64,000 bases of DNA from Sphingomonas sp. UNC305MFCol5.2 (GTDB taxonomy: Bacteria > Pseudomonadota > Alphaproteobacteria > Sphingomonadales > Sphingomonadaceae). This document shows, piece after piece, positions 47,513 to 56,901 of this stretch (position 1 is its first letter; the number at the start of each line of letters is the position of its first letter). Location: positions 2,501 through 66,500 of the forward strand of contig NZ_JOOE01000006.1 in the NCBI RefSeq assembly GCF_000712135.1, read 5' to 3'. A program made the position numbers and the translations under genes. The notes under the pieces are model-generated. The model ran no database searches and was not told the DNA's origin. It was given only the letters and a program-made list of their open reading frames with translations.

Positions 47513-47538
47513 GGAACCCCGCTAAGGATGTGGCCGTT
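47513..47538 (+). promoter_or_regulatory. EcfG-type (general stress) promoter
   Basis: GGAAC (47513-47517), 17 bases, then CGTT (47535-47538) match the alphaproteobacterial EcfG consensus exactly. The spacing to the ATG of the small membrane protein is 31 bases, which leaves a short normal leader. Confidence 0.6.
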
Positions 47539-47569
47539 TCGCACTGGCAACATCCCGAAGGAGTGAACG

Positions 47570-47749
47570 ATGGCCGACGATAGAACGACTGTAGTCGAGA
47601 CCCGGGGCGGCGGCGCCGGCACCGTCATCGCGGTGGTGGTTGGCATAATCGCGATCCTTGTCGTCGCTTATTTCCTGTTCGGTCAGGGTCTGCTGAACGG
47701 CACGACGAAGAAGGTGGACGCCGACATCAAGGTGGAGACGCCCAAATGA
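47570..47749 (+). CDS. Small single-span membrane protein
   Basis: The 59-residue product has one hydrophobic helix (TVIAVVVGIIAILVVAYFLF, about residues 18-37) between a short charged N-terminus and a Lys-rich tail (KKVDADIKVETPK). A GAAGGAG site precedes the ATG. No function is recognised. The consensus EcfG promoter 32 bases upstream suggests that it is a stress-induced membrane protein. Confidence 0.75.
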   Translation: MADDRTTVVETRGGGAGTVIAVVVGIIAILVVAYFLFGQGLLNGTTKKVDADIKVETPK

Positions 47750-47886
47750 TGCGATAAGGCAGGATGAAGCGGAAGCGCATCGGTCTGAGGACAAGGCTAA
47801 GCTGTTGTCTCTCCGAGACCATGCGAACCGCGCTGATATGAAGCAGTTGCTCCGCCCTCCCGGACCGGCCGAATAACGTCGATACG

Positions 47887-48453
47887 TCAGGACTTAGGCG
47901 TGGCCTCTTCCGGCCTAGTCCCTAAAACGATGGCCGCGGAGCTCGCCCGCGGACGCTCGTCGGGCATCTGCTCCGCGGCAAAGCCGATTTCGTCGTCGGC
48001 CACTGCCCTAGAGTCGCCCTGCAATCGATCCGGCGACGCGACGGGCGGCTTTCCCGGCGGCGTTGGCGAAATGCGCGGTGGTTCGATGACGGGCACAACC
48101 AACCACTGCGGCGGATCGTCGGATACCTCTCCCGACGACACCTTAGGTTCCTCATAAGAAGGATAAATATCCTCATCGTTCGAGGCCCAAGTATCGCTGA
48201 CCTGACCGGCGGTAATGGCCGGCTCGGGATAGAGCTCTGGCCGATATTCGGCCGCGTGCGCCGGATATGTCAGATCGTTCGGCGCGGCGCTCGATGCTAT
48301 GATTTGGGGGGACTGCGCGGGGTGATCCTGGTAGAATTGAAAAGCATCTCCCTCCACGTACCGTGAGAGACCGATGCCTCCGAGCGAAGCAGAGACGAGA
48401 ATTGCGCACGAAGCGAATAGAATCTTGCCGCTACGGATGGGGGGCGCCACCAT
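47887..48453 (-). CDS. Hypothetical membrane-anchored protein
   Basis: The 188-residue product has an N-terminal hydrophobic helix (ILFASCAILVSASLGGIGL, residues about 11-29) and a Pro-, Ser- and Glu-rich tail with no clear domain. It is probably anchored in the inner membrane with a disordered periplasmic part. An adenine-rich GGAGGA site precedes the start. I do not recognise a family. Confidence 0.55.
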   Translation of the reverse strand: MVAPPIRSGKILFASCAILVSASLGGIGLSRYVEGDAFQFYQDHPAQSPQIIASSAAPNDLTYPAHAAEYRPELYPEPAITAGQVSDTWASNDEDIYPSYEEPKVSSGEVSDDPPQWLVVPVIEPPRISPTPPGKPPVASPDRLQGDSRAVADDEIGFAAEQMPDERPRASSAAIVLGTRPEEATPKS

Positions 48454-48635
48454 CGATCCTCCGAAGGCATCAATCCGTAATCGCTTCCACTCGTTCCCCC
48501 TGAAAAAGCGATAGCCTCAGCGCTTGGCTTGATGCACGTCCACGGCGGCGGGTCCGAATCTACCTCTCTCAGCGCCGCAACGGACCCCACCGCGGCCACC
48601 CGCAGGACAACGAGGCGGCCGCAGAGGCTAAATCC

Positions 48636-49022
48636 GTGCCCAGCCGGGTGGAGGCTCGACGCCCGGAGCAAATAACGCTTATCGCTCGACAACGACCACT
48701 GTGGGTCCGGAATCTGACTACCTTACGATATCCGTCGAACCGGAAGCTGCCGTTCGAGGACACGCGATCTACCGTTCTGATTGGGACCAGTCGGTTGGTT
48801 AGGCACAGATTGGCCACTCGAGACGCGCTGACGTCACCACCCACGGCGCGCGTGCGTAATGTCCGGGCAGGGTCGCAACCTATGGTCAGCGGCTGGAGTT
48901 ACGGAAATTGCGCCGAGGCTCGTCGTGTCGGTGCCGGCCCTCCACATCGCAGGAAGCCGGCCTACGGTACTCGCATGGAGGGTGACGGTGATGGCATCGC
49001 CTGCGAGCCCTTCAGGCGATAG
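48636..49022 (+). CDS. Excalibur calcium-binding-domain protein
   Basis: The C-terminal 35 residues have the excalibur pattern: YGNCAEARRVGAGPPHRRKP, then the calcium loop EGDGDGIACEP with the paired cysteines. The first about 85 residues (rich in Arg and Thr) are not recognised and lack a clear signal peptide, so the true start or an upstream frame may differ. Excalibur domains are usually extracellular and bind calcium. Confidence 0.5.
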   Translation: MPSRVEARRPEQITLIARQRPLWVRNLTTLRYPSNRKLPFEDTRSTVLIGTSRLVRHRLATRDALTSPPTARVRNVRAGSQPMVSGWSYGNCAEARRVGAGPPHRRKPAYGTRMEGDGDGIACEPFRR

Positions 49023-49339
49023 CATCGGCGGCTATGCGCCCATCTTCGGCCGTTCGGTGCGCCCGCGGTGGCACCTGAAAGCTGACGTTCTGTAGTGTAA
49101 CCGCGTAGCTGCGTACGGCCCACCCAAGGCTACTCCGGATATGCGTATGTAGCAGCCCGCAAATCGCGTCGGCACGGAGTCTGGCGCCGCCATCGAGGTC
49201 GGGCTGCGCGTTCGATGGCGCGATACGGGTCGTCAGTCACGACCACCGTTCCTCGAGTTTCGCGTCGAGTAGAGATGGCCGCGATCAGCTTGGGCAGCTG
49301 AAAGGCAACGCTTTCGGTATCGGCGGGAGCTTCTATCGA
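49023..49339. other. Intergenic region without a recognised gene
   Basis: This 317-base stretch has only short, unlikely open frames. It lies downstream of two converging genes, and I see no clear terminator. Confidence 0.4.
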
Positions 49340-52072
49340 TCAATCGCTCGCAGCGAGATCGGCCGCGGCCCTCAGCTCCCAGGCACTCGCGCCTTGTTCG
49401 CGACTGAGGGCGAGCGCCTCTTCGAGCAGCGCGATGCTTATATTCTCTTCCGCCCCGGCGGATCGCACGATCCTGGCCTTGAGGCGAAGCAGTTCCGGCA
49501 CCGCAAACCGCTCGCCATTGGCCTCGCAGCGAGCGAGCGTGATGTCGACCAGGGTCAGTGCTTCGCTGGTCCGCGACTCCGCGGCGAGGCCGCGGGCGAG
49601 CGCGATCGAGAAAGGTGTGGTCAGCAGTTCGTAGCGCGCCGCGCGTAATCGAGAGAGGCTTTCCTCGACCGCGCCGAGCGCGTCGCCGGTCCGGCCACGC
49701 TGGATGTCCAACTCGCCGCGAAACCCCGCCGCCGCAGCGATATAGGGCCCCAATGCATTGACCTCGGCGCATTCGGTGAAGACAGCGAGATCGATCTCGG
49801 CTGCGGCGAAATCCTCCATCCACAGAAAGACCGACAACGACCAGATCAGCGCGATGCAGTGCGTGAGCGGATGATCGAGCCGCGCCGCCTCGCGCACGAA
49901 CTGTCGCGCGATCCTGCCGGCCTGCTCGGCATCGCCGGAGAGCCACAAGGTTCGTGCGAGCGCGATGCCGGAACGGTTTCGATGATCGAAGCCATAATGG
50001 ATGGTCCGGCCCCGGGCCGAAGGCTGGCTCATCTGCAGCGAAAGCTCCAGCGCGTGCCGCGCACGTTTCTGGTCCCCGCCGAGATGGTGCGAGATTCCCG
50101 AAAGCGAGCAGGCGATACCGATGGCCTCGGGTGCGCCTATGGCTTCGGCAACCGCGACCGCGCGCTCGGCGTGGCACATCGCAACAGCATATTCCCCGAC
50201 GCGCTCATGGAAGATGTGGAGCCGGCCGAGCAGGCGCAGCTGGTTCCATTTGTCGTCGAGCGACGTCGCGATCTCGAGCGCGCGGGCGAGCGCGTTCCCC
50301 GCCGCTTCGCTGTTGCCGCGCGTGAACATCAGGGTGATGCCGAGCGCCGCCTGAAGCTCCAGTTCCAATGCGGTACAGCGCTGGTCGTCCACTATTTCGC
50401 CCAGCGCGCGGGTGCACCAAATGCGGCATTCGATCAGGTGCGACAGGTTGAGGAACACGGGCGCGCTGGCGGCGGCGAGGCGGACCGCCATCCGGCGATC
50501 TCCATCGGGGCCGAAGCACCAGGCGAGCGCGCTGCGGATATTGCCGAGCTGGGGGCGGAGCGGCCTCGCGTCCTGCAGCACGCCTTCGTCCTGCTCGGCC
50601 ATTTCGAGTTCGGTGAGGAAAAAAGCGGCGTGGTGGCGGGCAACGGCGGCCTGCGCCGCGTCGCCGCGCGTGACCAGCTTTTCGCGGGCATAGGCGCGCG
50701 TCATCTCGAGCAACCGATAAGTGCCCGTACGGCGCGAGCGATCGGGGGCGATCAGCGATTTGGAAGTGAGCTCGTCCAGCGCGACGGCAATCTCGTCCGA
50801 TCCGATCCCGGCATCCGCCACCACTTCCAGCGCAGCATCGATCGAGAAGGGGCCGACGAAGATTGAGAGACGCTCGAGCACAACCCGCTCGACATCGGAG
50901 AGCAGATCGTAGCTCCAGTCGAGCGTGGCCTGCAGCGTCTGCTGGCGCGGTTGCGCGGTGCGCCGGCCCGCCCAGCCGAGGCTGAATCGCTCGCCAAGCT
51001 GGCGCGCGGTGATGGTGATACCGTGCGTCGCCGCGCGAACGGCGACCAGCTCGATCGGCAAGGCCATGCCGTCGAGGCGCTGGCACATCTCGGCGACGAG
51101 CCGGACGGCCTCCTCATCCATCACCAGGGCACTGTCAGCTGCGGTGGCGCGCTCGCGGAAGAGCTGCACCGCCGGATAGGCCAGCAACTGATCGCGCGTC
51201 AGTCCGGAGAGGTCCTCAGGATAGCCGAGCGCATCCAGGCGCAGGACATGTTCGGCGCGCACGCGCAGCGGCTCACGCGAAGTGGCCAGCACCCGTGCCC
51301 GGGGCGCCTCCTCGACGATCCGCTCGACGATGCCCGCGACCGCCTCGATGACATGCTCGCAATTGTCGAGGATGAGCAGGAAGGGACGGTCGCGGATATG
51401 GCCGAGGATCACGGCAAGCGGATCCTCGCCCTGGACCGCGATCCCCATCGCGCCGGCGATCATCGAGGGCACCACCGCCATGTTTTCGATCATGCTGAAG
51501 TCGACGAAGGCGACCTGATCCTCGAACATGGGGGCCAGCCGGTGGCCGATTTCGACGGCGAGCGAAGTCTTGCCGACGCCCGCTGCACCGACGATCGAGA
51601 AGAGCGACGTATCGGCGACCCTGTCGACGAGGAACTCCACGTCGCGCTCGCGCCCGATCAGATGAGGCAGGCGCGCAGGCAGGTTCGTGCCGGCGGCCTT
51701 GGCGCTATCTTCCGGGCGCCGCGGGGCCGTGCCGCCCTGGCGCTCGATCGGCGCCACGAACGCATAGCCGACGCCGACCTGCGTGGCGATGTAGCGCACG
51801 CCGTCGATCCCGTCGCCGAGCAGCTTGCGCAGCCCCGCCATGTGAAAGCGCAGGCTTCCATCCTCGACCACCACGTCCGACCAGACGCGCTTGAGCAGTT
51901 CGCGCTTGGAGAGCACACGTCCGGGCTGCTCGGTGAGCACTACGAGCAGGTCGAAGGAGCGGCCGCCGATCTCGACCGGCTCGCCATGCCGGGTGAGCAG
52001 GCGCGCCCCCGGGGACAGGCAGAAGGGCCCGAAGCATATGCGTTCGCCAAGCTGCTGATCCAGGTCCGCCAC
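49340..52072 (-). CDS. Winged-helix regulator with NB-ARC-type ATPase and TPR domains
   Basis: The 910-residue protein has an OmpR/PhoB-type winged helix (about residues 10-110, LLTRHGEPVEIGGRSFDLLV, SKRELLKRVWSDVVVEDGSL, VRYIATQVGVGYAF). A STAND ATPase (about 130-420) follows, with Walker A IVGAAGVGKTSLAVEIG and Walker B FLLILDNCEHV, and then a long helical/TPR-like region to the end. It is a large signal-integrating regulator that probably oligomerises on ligand and ATP binding. It starts at GTG after GGGGTAAGGG. It lies downstream of the thioredoxin-fold/SDR pair on the same strand, in the middle of the detoxification-type cluster. Confidence 0.92.
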   Translation of the reverse strand: MADLDQQLGERICFGPFCLSPGARLLTRHGEPVEIGGRSFDLLVVLTEQPGRVLSKRELLKRVWSDVVVEDGSLRFHMAGLRKLLGDGIDGVRYIATQVGVGYAFVAPIERQGGTAPRRPEDSAKAAGTNLPARLPHLIGRERDVEFLVDRVADTSLFSIVGAAGVGKTSLAVEIGHRLAPMFEDQVAFVDFSMIENMAVVPSMIAGAMGIAVQGEDPLAVILGHIRDRPFLLILDNCEHVIEAVAGIVERIVEEAPRARVLATSREPLRVRAEHVLRLDALGYPEDLSGLTRDQLLAYPAVQLFRERATAADSALVMDEEAVRLVAEMCQRLDGMALPIELVAVRAATHGITITARQLGERFSLGWAGRRTAQPRQQTLQATLDWSYDLLSDVERVVLERLSIFVGPFSIDAALEVVADAGIGSDEIAVALDELTSKSLIAPDRSRRTGTYRLLEMTRAYAREKLVTRGDAAQAAVARHHAAFFLTELEMAEQDEGVLQDARPLRPQLGNIRSALAWCFGPDGDRRMAVRLAAASAPVFLNLSHLIECRIWCTRALGEIVDDQRCTALELELQAALGITLMFTRGNSEAAGNALARALEIATSLDDKWNQLRLLGRLHIFHERVGEYAVAMCHAERAVAVAEAIGAPEAIGIACSLSGISHHLGGDQKRARHALELSLQMSQPSARGRTIHYGFDHRNRSGIALARTLWLSGDAEQAGRIARQFVREAARLDHPLTHCIALIWSLSVFLWMEDFAAAEIDLAVFTECAEVNALGPYIAAAAGFRGELDIQRGRTGDALGAVEESLSRLRAARYELLTTPFSIALARGLAAESRTSEALTLVDITLARCEANGERFAVPELLRLKARIVRSAGAEENISIALLEEALALSREQGASAWELRAAADLAASD

Positions 52073-52145
52073 GATCTGCCCTTACCCCTGTCCGGTCGGC
52101 CGATCCATGCCGCGCGTGGCGGCGCGTCTCAATCCTGCCGGGCGA

Positions 52146-52979
52146 TTATTCTCTTGGGAAATCGGTGGAGACGCTGAGCGCCCGCCAGCGCTCCAGCTCG
52201 TCGAGCCGGGCTCTGTCGCTGTGCTCGATCGCGGCGACGGCATCGCTGCCGAGCGGCAGGCGCAGCGGCGGCGCGTCGGAGGCGACCACCTCGAGGATCG
52301 CCTGCGCGCCGAGGCGCGGATCGCCGGGCTGCTTGCCGTGATAGGCCTCCTGCATCCGCGCGGCATTGCCGACCACGGCGTCATATTCGGCACGGCCCGC
52401 ATCGAGCATGGTCGAGGATCCGGCGAAATCGGTGCGGAAGCCGCCGGGCTCGACGATCGTCACGCGCACGCCGATCAGCTTCATCTCCAGTGCGAGCACT
52501 TCGGAGAAGCCCTCGACTCCCCATTTTGCCGCGGAATAGGGCGCGCGTCCCGGCGCGCCGACCCGGCCCCCGACCGAGGAGAACTGGACGATGTGGCCGC
52601 GGCGCTGTTCGCGCATGTGCGGGATCACGGCCTTGGTCATGAGGATCGTGCCGAACAGGTTGGTGTCGATCTGGCGGCGGAAGGAGTCGATCGAGGTGTC
52701 CTCGACCGAGCCGACGTCGCCATAGCCCGCGTTGTTGACCAGCACGTCGAGCGCGCCGAACGCATCGATGGCCGTGGCCACAGCGGCGGTGGCGTCCTCC
52801 TCGGACGTCACGTCGAGCCGCGCAGTGGCGAGCCTACCGGGACAGCCGTCGCCGAGGCCAGCGAGCCCATCGGGATCGCGCGCGGTCGCCAGCAGATTGT
52901 CGCCTGCATCGAGGATCGCTTCGCACAGCGCGCGGCCGAAGCCGCGCGAGCTGCCGGTCACCAGCCAGGTTCGTCTCAT
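52146..52979 (-). CDS. Short-chain dehydrogenase/reductase
   Basis: The 277-residue protein has the SDR motifs WLVTGSSRGFGRALCEAIL, LVNNAGYG and the catalytic Tyr/Lys in PYSAAKWGVEGFSE. It is a classical SDR using NAD(P)H; the substrate is unknown. The start at 52979 has GAGGAG upstream; an extension of 11 codons lacks a site. It lies 13 bases after the thioredoxin-like gene, so they form one operon. Confidence 0.92.
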   Translation of the reverse strand: MRRTWLVTGSSRGFGRALCEAILDAGDNLLATARDPDGLAGLGDGCPGRLATARLDVTSEEDATAAVATAIDAFGALDVLVNNAGYGDVGSVEDTSIDSFRRQIDTNLFGTILMTKAVIPHMREQRRGHIVQFSSVGGRVGAPGRAPYSAAKWGVEGFSEVLALEMKLIGVRVTIVEPGGFRTDFAGSSTMLDAGRAEYDAVVGNAARMQEAYHGKQPGDPRLGAQAILEVVASDAPPLRLPLGSDAVAAIEHSDRARLDELERWRALSVSTDFPRE

Positions 52980-52992
52980 GCTCTTGCTCCTC

Positions 52993-54102
52993 TCAACCGA
53001 AGGTGAAGACATAGGCGCGCGCGCCGGGGCGCGAGAATGTGATCGCGACGGTGCGATCGGCGATCTCGCCGGGCTGGCGGACCAGCTGGTAGAGCCGATC
53101 CTCCTTCACTTCACCCCAGCCGGCCGCATCGACGTCCACGCCGCGGCTGGCGCCGGGGGCCCGGCCGTCGATCGTCACGCGAAAGCGAACCGGGCGGCCG
53201 TCGGCCGCAGCGCCCAGCACGAGATGCGCGTCGCGGGCGTGGAAGTGGAAGCGGATGGTGCCCGGGCCGCTCTCCAGCAACGCGTATTCGCCGCCGACCC
53301 TCCAGCTGCCCGCCAGATCCCACCGGTTGCGCGACAGGGTCGCGGCGGGGCCATAGTTGCGCGCGGCATCATTGCGGAAACCTCCCGGAGAGGCGAAGCC
53401 GGCGGCCTTGGCATAGCCGAGATAGGCTTCGGGCGAACCCAGATCGGCCCAGTCGGCCCGCGCCTCCAAGCCCTTGCCCGCGATCGGGGCCAGCGGCACG
53501 TCGGAGACGTCGTGACCGGCCTCGGCCAGCAGCCTGCGGATCAGCTGCTCGCCCTCGTCATATCCGCCCTCGCCGAGCCGATAGCCGCGCACCTTGCCCT
53601 GGGCGTCGATGAAATAGATGCCGGGCCAGCCCCGGTTGGCGAAGGCGCGCCACACCGCATAGTCATTGTCCTGCAGGTTCGGGTAGCGGACATTGAGCCG
53701 ACTTGTGGCGAGACGGACGTTCGCGGGGTCTCTCTCGAAGCCGAATTCGGGCGCGTGAACGCCGATCACCTCGAGCCCCTTATTCGCGTAGCGCTCGCTC
53801 CACGCCCGCAGATAGGGAAGCGCGCGCAGCGAGTTGATGCACGAATAGGTCCAGAAATTGACGATCACGACCTTGCCGCGCAGCGACTTGGGGCCTTCCG
53901 GTGCGGGGAGAAGCCATGGCGCGGCGTCCTCCAATACTTCTATCGGGCGCGAGGTCGCGCTGAAGGGCGCGCCGGTGATGGCATTGCTGGCTCTGGCGGG
54001 GGATCGGGCGAGGCCGAGCGCATCGCCGAAGCAGATGGCGGTGGCGGCGGCGGCCGCCACGACTGCGGCGGCTGCAAAGCCAGGCGAGCGTCTCTGGTCC
54101 AT
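52993..54102 (-). CDS. DipZ-like thioredoxin-family protein lacking the second active-site cysteine
   Basis: The 369-residue product has an N-terminal hydrophobic signal or anchor (residues about 10-30) and a thioredoxin fold with IVNFWTYSCINSLRALPYLR and the cis-Pro-region WRAFANRGWPGIYFID. A C-terminal beta domain with AYVFTFG at the end completes it. Relatives usually have C-I-N-C where this protein reads C-I-N-S (TGC ATC AAC TCG on the complement), so the resolving cysteine is lost and a standard disulfide cycle is not possible. It may act through one cysteine. AGGAGG precedes the ATG at 54102. Confidence 0.88.
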   Translation of the reverse strand: MDQRRSPGFAAAAVVAAAAATAICFGDALGLARSPARASNAITGAPFSATSRPIEVLEDAAPWLLPAPEGPKSLRGKVVIVNFWTYSCINSLRALPYLRAWSERYANKGLEVIGVHAPEFGFERDPANVRLATSRLNVRYPNLQDNDYAVWRAFANRGWPGIYFIDAQGKVRGYRLGEGGYDEGEQLIRRLLAEAGHDVSDVPLAPIAGKGLEARADWADLGSPEAYLGYAKAAGFASPGGFRNDAARNYGPAATLSRNRWDLAGSWRVGGEYALLESGPGTIRFHFHARDAHLVLGAAADGRPVRFRVTIDGRAPGASRGVDVDAAGWGEVKEDRLYQLVRQPGEIADRTVAITFSRPGARAYVFTFG

Positions 54103-54311
54103 GGTGCGTGCCTCCTGCTTCCGGTCCCCGCGGATAATAGGCCGTCGGCGCGGGCGCCGCCCGTTAGCCATCACCGGGTGCGCGTTAGTTCCTGAAAGTG
54201 GGTGCGGTACGCCTGTTCCCCTCGCGAACGCTAACGCCGCATCACCGCACTTAACGAGCGCCGCTGCGCCGCTCCTCTACATCTGGCCGCACCAGATCGG
54301 AGAAGAGCCCA

Positions 54312-55580
54312 ATGTTTGCAGATCAACCCTCGCGCCGGCAGTTCGTCGTCGGAGCGAGCTTGGCAGGGGCGCTCAGTGCCATGCCTTCCGCAGTACGCGC
54401 CCAGGGTGAAGACAGCGCTATCCGACCGTTCAGAGTCGTTATTCCGGAGCGGGACATTCGGGCTTTGCAGCGGCGGATCGGCGAGACCCGCTGGGCCGAT
54501 ACCCAACCGGTTCCCGATGACGGTCAGGGCGTGCGCCGCCAGACGCTCGAGCCGCTGATGCGCTACTGGGCGCAGGGCTATGACTGGCGCAAGATCGAGG
54601 CGAGGCTCAACGCGCTGCCGATGTTCCTGACCCGGATCGACGGTCTCGACGTGCATTTCATCCATGTCCGCTCGCGACACGAAAATGCGCTGCCGATGAT
54701 CCTCACCCATGGCTGGCCGGGCTCGATCCTCGAGTTCCTCAAGGTCATCGATCCGCTGACCAACCCGACTGCGCATGGTGGCAAGGCAGAGGACGCGTTC
54801 CACCTGGTGATCCCGTCGATCCCGGGTTTCGGCTTCTCGGGCAAACCGACGACGCCCGGTTGGGGATCGGATCATATCGGCCGCGTCTGGGCGATGCTCA
54901 TGCAACGAGTCGGCTATGACCGCTACGTAAGCCAGGGCGGCGATTGCGGCTCGGTGATCTCGCAGCGCATGGCGCTCCAGCATGTGCCCGGGCTGATCGG
55001 CATCCACCTCAACATGCCCGCGGTCGTTCCCGCCGGCATCGCGAAGATCCTCGCCGCCGGCGATTCCGCCCCCGCGACCCTGACTCCCGGGGAGCGCGGC
55101 GCATTCGACCAGCTCGAAGCCTTCTACCGCGACAACGCGGCCTATGCTGCGATGATGAACACGCGGCCGCAGACGATCGGCTATTCGCTCGTCGACTCGC
55201 CGGTCGGCATGGCCGCGTGGATGTACGAGAAGATCGGCCAGTGGACCTATCCCGCCGGCAATCCCGAACGGGTGCTCGGCCGGGACGCGATCCTCGATGA
55301 CCTCTCGCTTTATTGGCTCACGGGCACGGGCGCATCCGCCGCCCGGATCTATTGGGAGGATCACTCCAACAATTTCAACGCACGCGGCATCATCGACCTG
55401 CCGGTCGCGGTGAGCGTGTTCCCCGGCGAGATCTTCCGCGCCCCCAGGAGCTGGGCCGAGCGCTGCTACACCAATCTCTACTACTTCAACGAAGCGAGAA
55501 ACGGCGGCCATTTCGCCGCCTGGGAACAGCCGACGCTGTTCAGCGAGGAAGTCCGCGCCGCCTTCCGTCCGCTTCGCTAG
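54312..55580 (+). CDS. Epoxide hydrolase, exported by the Tat pathway
   Basis: The 422-residue protein has a Tat signal (RRQFVVGASLAGALS, with a cleavage site near VRAQ). The N-terminal epoxide-hydrolase domain has RWADTQPVPDDGQG, and the alpha/beta-hydrolase core includes LTHGWPGSILEF (oxyanion HGWP), the nucleophile region SQGGDCGSVISQ and a final His in NGGHFAAWEQ. Family members open epoxides to diols with no cofactor. It is the first gene of a three-gene operon with Ohr and another hydrolase, 25-base gaps apart. It is divergent from the thioredoxin-like gene. Confidence 0.9.
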   Translation: MFADQPSRRQFVVGASLAGALSAMPSAVRAQGEDSAIRPFRVVIPERDIRALQRRIGETRWADTQPVPDDGQGVRRQTLEPLMRYWAQGYDWRKIEARLNALPMFLTRIDGLDVHFIHVRSRHENALPMILTHGWPGSILEFLKVIDPLTNPTAHGGKAEDAFHLVIPSIPGFGFSGKPTTPGWGSDHIGRVWAMLMQRVGYDRYVSQGGDCGSVISQRMALQHVPGLIGIHLNMPAVVPAGIAKILAAGDSAPATLTPGERGAFDQLEAFYRDNAAYAAMMNTRPQTIGYSLVDSPVGMAAWMYEKIGQWTYPAGNPERVLGRDAILDDLSLYWLTGTGASAARIYWEDHSNNFNARGIIDLPVAVSVFPGEIFRAPRSWAERCYTNLYYFNEARNGGHFAAWEQPTLFSEEVRAAFRPLR

Positions 55581-55605
55581 GCCCTCGATCCCAAGGAGAA
55601 GCACC

Positions 55606-56019
55606 ATGTCCGACATCAAGACCCTGTACACCGCGCACGTGCATGTGACCGGCGGCCGCGAGGGCGCCGCCCGCAGCTCGGACGGCCGTCTCGATATCGC
55701 GCTCGCCGTCCCCGGCAGTCCCGGCGCCGGCACCAATCCCGAGCAGCTGTTCGCTGCCGGCTGGTCGGCCTGTTTCGAAGGCGCGATGGCGATCGCCGCG
55801 AAGGGCAAGGGTATGACCCTGCCGACGGGCCTCGCGATCGATGCCGAGGTCGATCTGTGCCACGGCGAGGACGGCTATTCGCTCGCCGCCCGGCTGAATG
55901 TGAGCGTCCCCGGCGTGGAGCTCGAGGTTGCGCGCCAGCTCATCGAGGCCGCGCACCGCACCTGCCCCTATTCGAAGGCGATCAAGGGCAATATCGATGC
56001 CGTCGTCAGGCTCGTCTGA
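55606..56019 (+). CDS. ohr: Organic hydroperoxide reductase, Ohr type
   Basis: The 137-residue product has the Ohr features: LYTAHVHVTGGREG, NPEQLFAAGWSACFEGAM with the first redox Cys, and HRTCPYSKAIKGN with the second. It reduces organic peroxides and peroxynitrite products using dihydrolipoamide. It is a second member of the Ohr/OsmC superfamily in this window and is distinct from the OsmC at 30980. It lies 25 bases after the epoxide hydrolase. Confidence 0.95.
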   Translation: MSDIKTLYTAHVHVTGGREGAARSSDGRLDIALAVPGSPGAGTNPEQLFAAGWSACFEGAMAIAAKGKGMTLPTGLAIDAEVDLCHGEDGYSLAARLNVSVPGVELEVARQLIEAAHRTCPYSKAIKGNIDAVVRLV

Positions 56020-56043
56020 CCCCTATTCCGAAGGAGACCCGAC

Positions 56044-56817
56044 ATGAAGAAGCTGATTGCCGGCGGGCTGTTGCTCGCCGCCGCGCTGCCGCTCGCTGCG
56101 CAGGCGCAAAGCGCGAAACCGACCGTGGTGCTCGTACACGGAGCCTTTGCGGATTCGTCGAGCTGGAACGGCGTGATCACCATTCTCGAGCGCGACGGCT
56201 ACACCGTGGTCGCCGCGGCCAATCCGCTGCGCGGCGTTCGTGCCGATGCCGACGCGGTGCGCGGTCTGGTCGACAGCATCCCGGGTCCGGTCGTGCTCGT
56301 CGGCCATAGCTATGGCGGCTCGGTGATCAGCGAGGCGGCCGAGGGCGCGCCGAACGTCAAGGCGCTGGTCTATGTCGCCGCCTTCGCGCCCGAGGCCGGC
56401 GAGACCGCGCTCGGCCTGACCGGCAAGTTCCCGGGCAGCACCCTGCCGCCCACGCTGGCGCCCCCGGTCAAGCTCGCGAGCGGCGGCAACGACCTCTACA
56501 TCCTCCAGGCACGTTTTCACGATCAGTTCGCGGCGGACGTGCCCGCGACCGAGGCGCGGCTGATGGCGGCCGGCCAGCGCCCGATCGCTGAGGCGGCGCT
56601 GGGAGAAGCGTCCACAGCGCCCGCGTGGAAGCACGTCCCTTCGTGGTTCGTCTATGGCGACAAGGACCGGAACATCCCGCCTGCCGCGTTGGCCTTCATG
56701 GCCGATCGGGCGAAGTCGCGCGATACGGTGGTGGTGAAGGGCGCCTCGCATGTGGTGATGGTTTCGCACGCGGCGACGGTGGCCGGGCTGATCGAAAAGG
56801 CGGCGACCGCCCGATGA
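56044..56817 (+). CDS. Exported alpha/beta-hydrolase
   Basis: The 257-residue product has a signal peptide (MKKLIAGGLLLAAALPLAAQAQ) and a small alpha/beta-hydrolase fold: VLVHGAFADSSSW (oxyanion HG), VLVGHSYGGSVIS (nucleophile Ser), WFVYGDKDRNIPP (acid Asp) and GASHVVMVSHAA (His). It resembles exported esterases of the AB_hydrolase_6 type. The substrate is unknown. It closes the three-gene operon with the epoxide hydrolase and Ohr. Confidence 0.9.
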   Translation: MKKLIAGGLLLAAALPLAAQAQSAKPTVVLVHGAFADSSSWNGVITILERDGYTVVAAANPLRGVRADADAVRGLVDSIPGPVVLVGHSYGGSVISEAAEGAPNVKALVYVAAFAPEAGETALGLTGKFPGSTLPPTLAPPVKLASGGNDLYILQARFHDQFAADVPATEARLMAAGQRPIAEAALGEASTAPAWKHVPSWFVYGDKDRNIPPAALAFMADRAKSRDTVVVKGASHVVMVSHAATVAGLIEKAATAR

Positions 56818-56901
56818 GCTGAGCGCCGGCGTTCCCCCCAACGCCGCCGGCGCCACGCCCGCGGCCGGCTTCGCCCCTGCGTCGCCGGTCGCGGGCGATC
56901 C

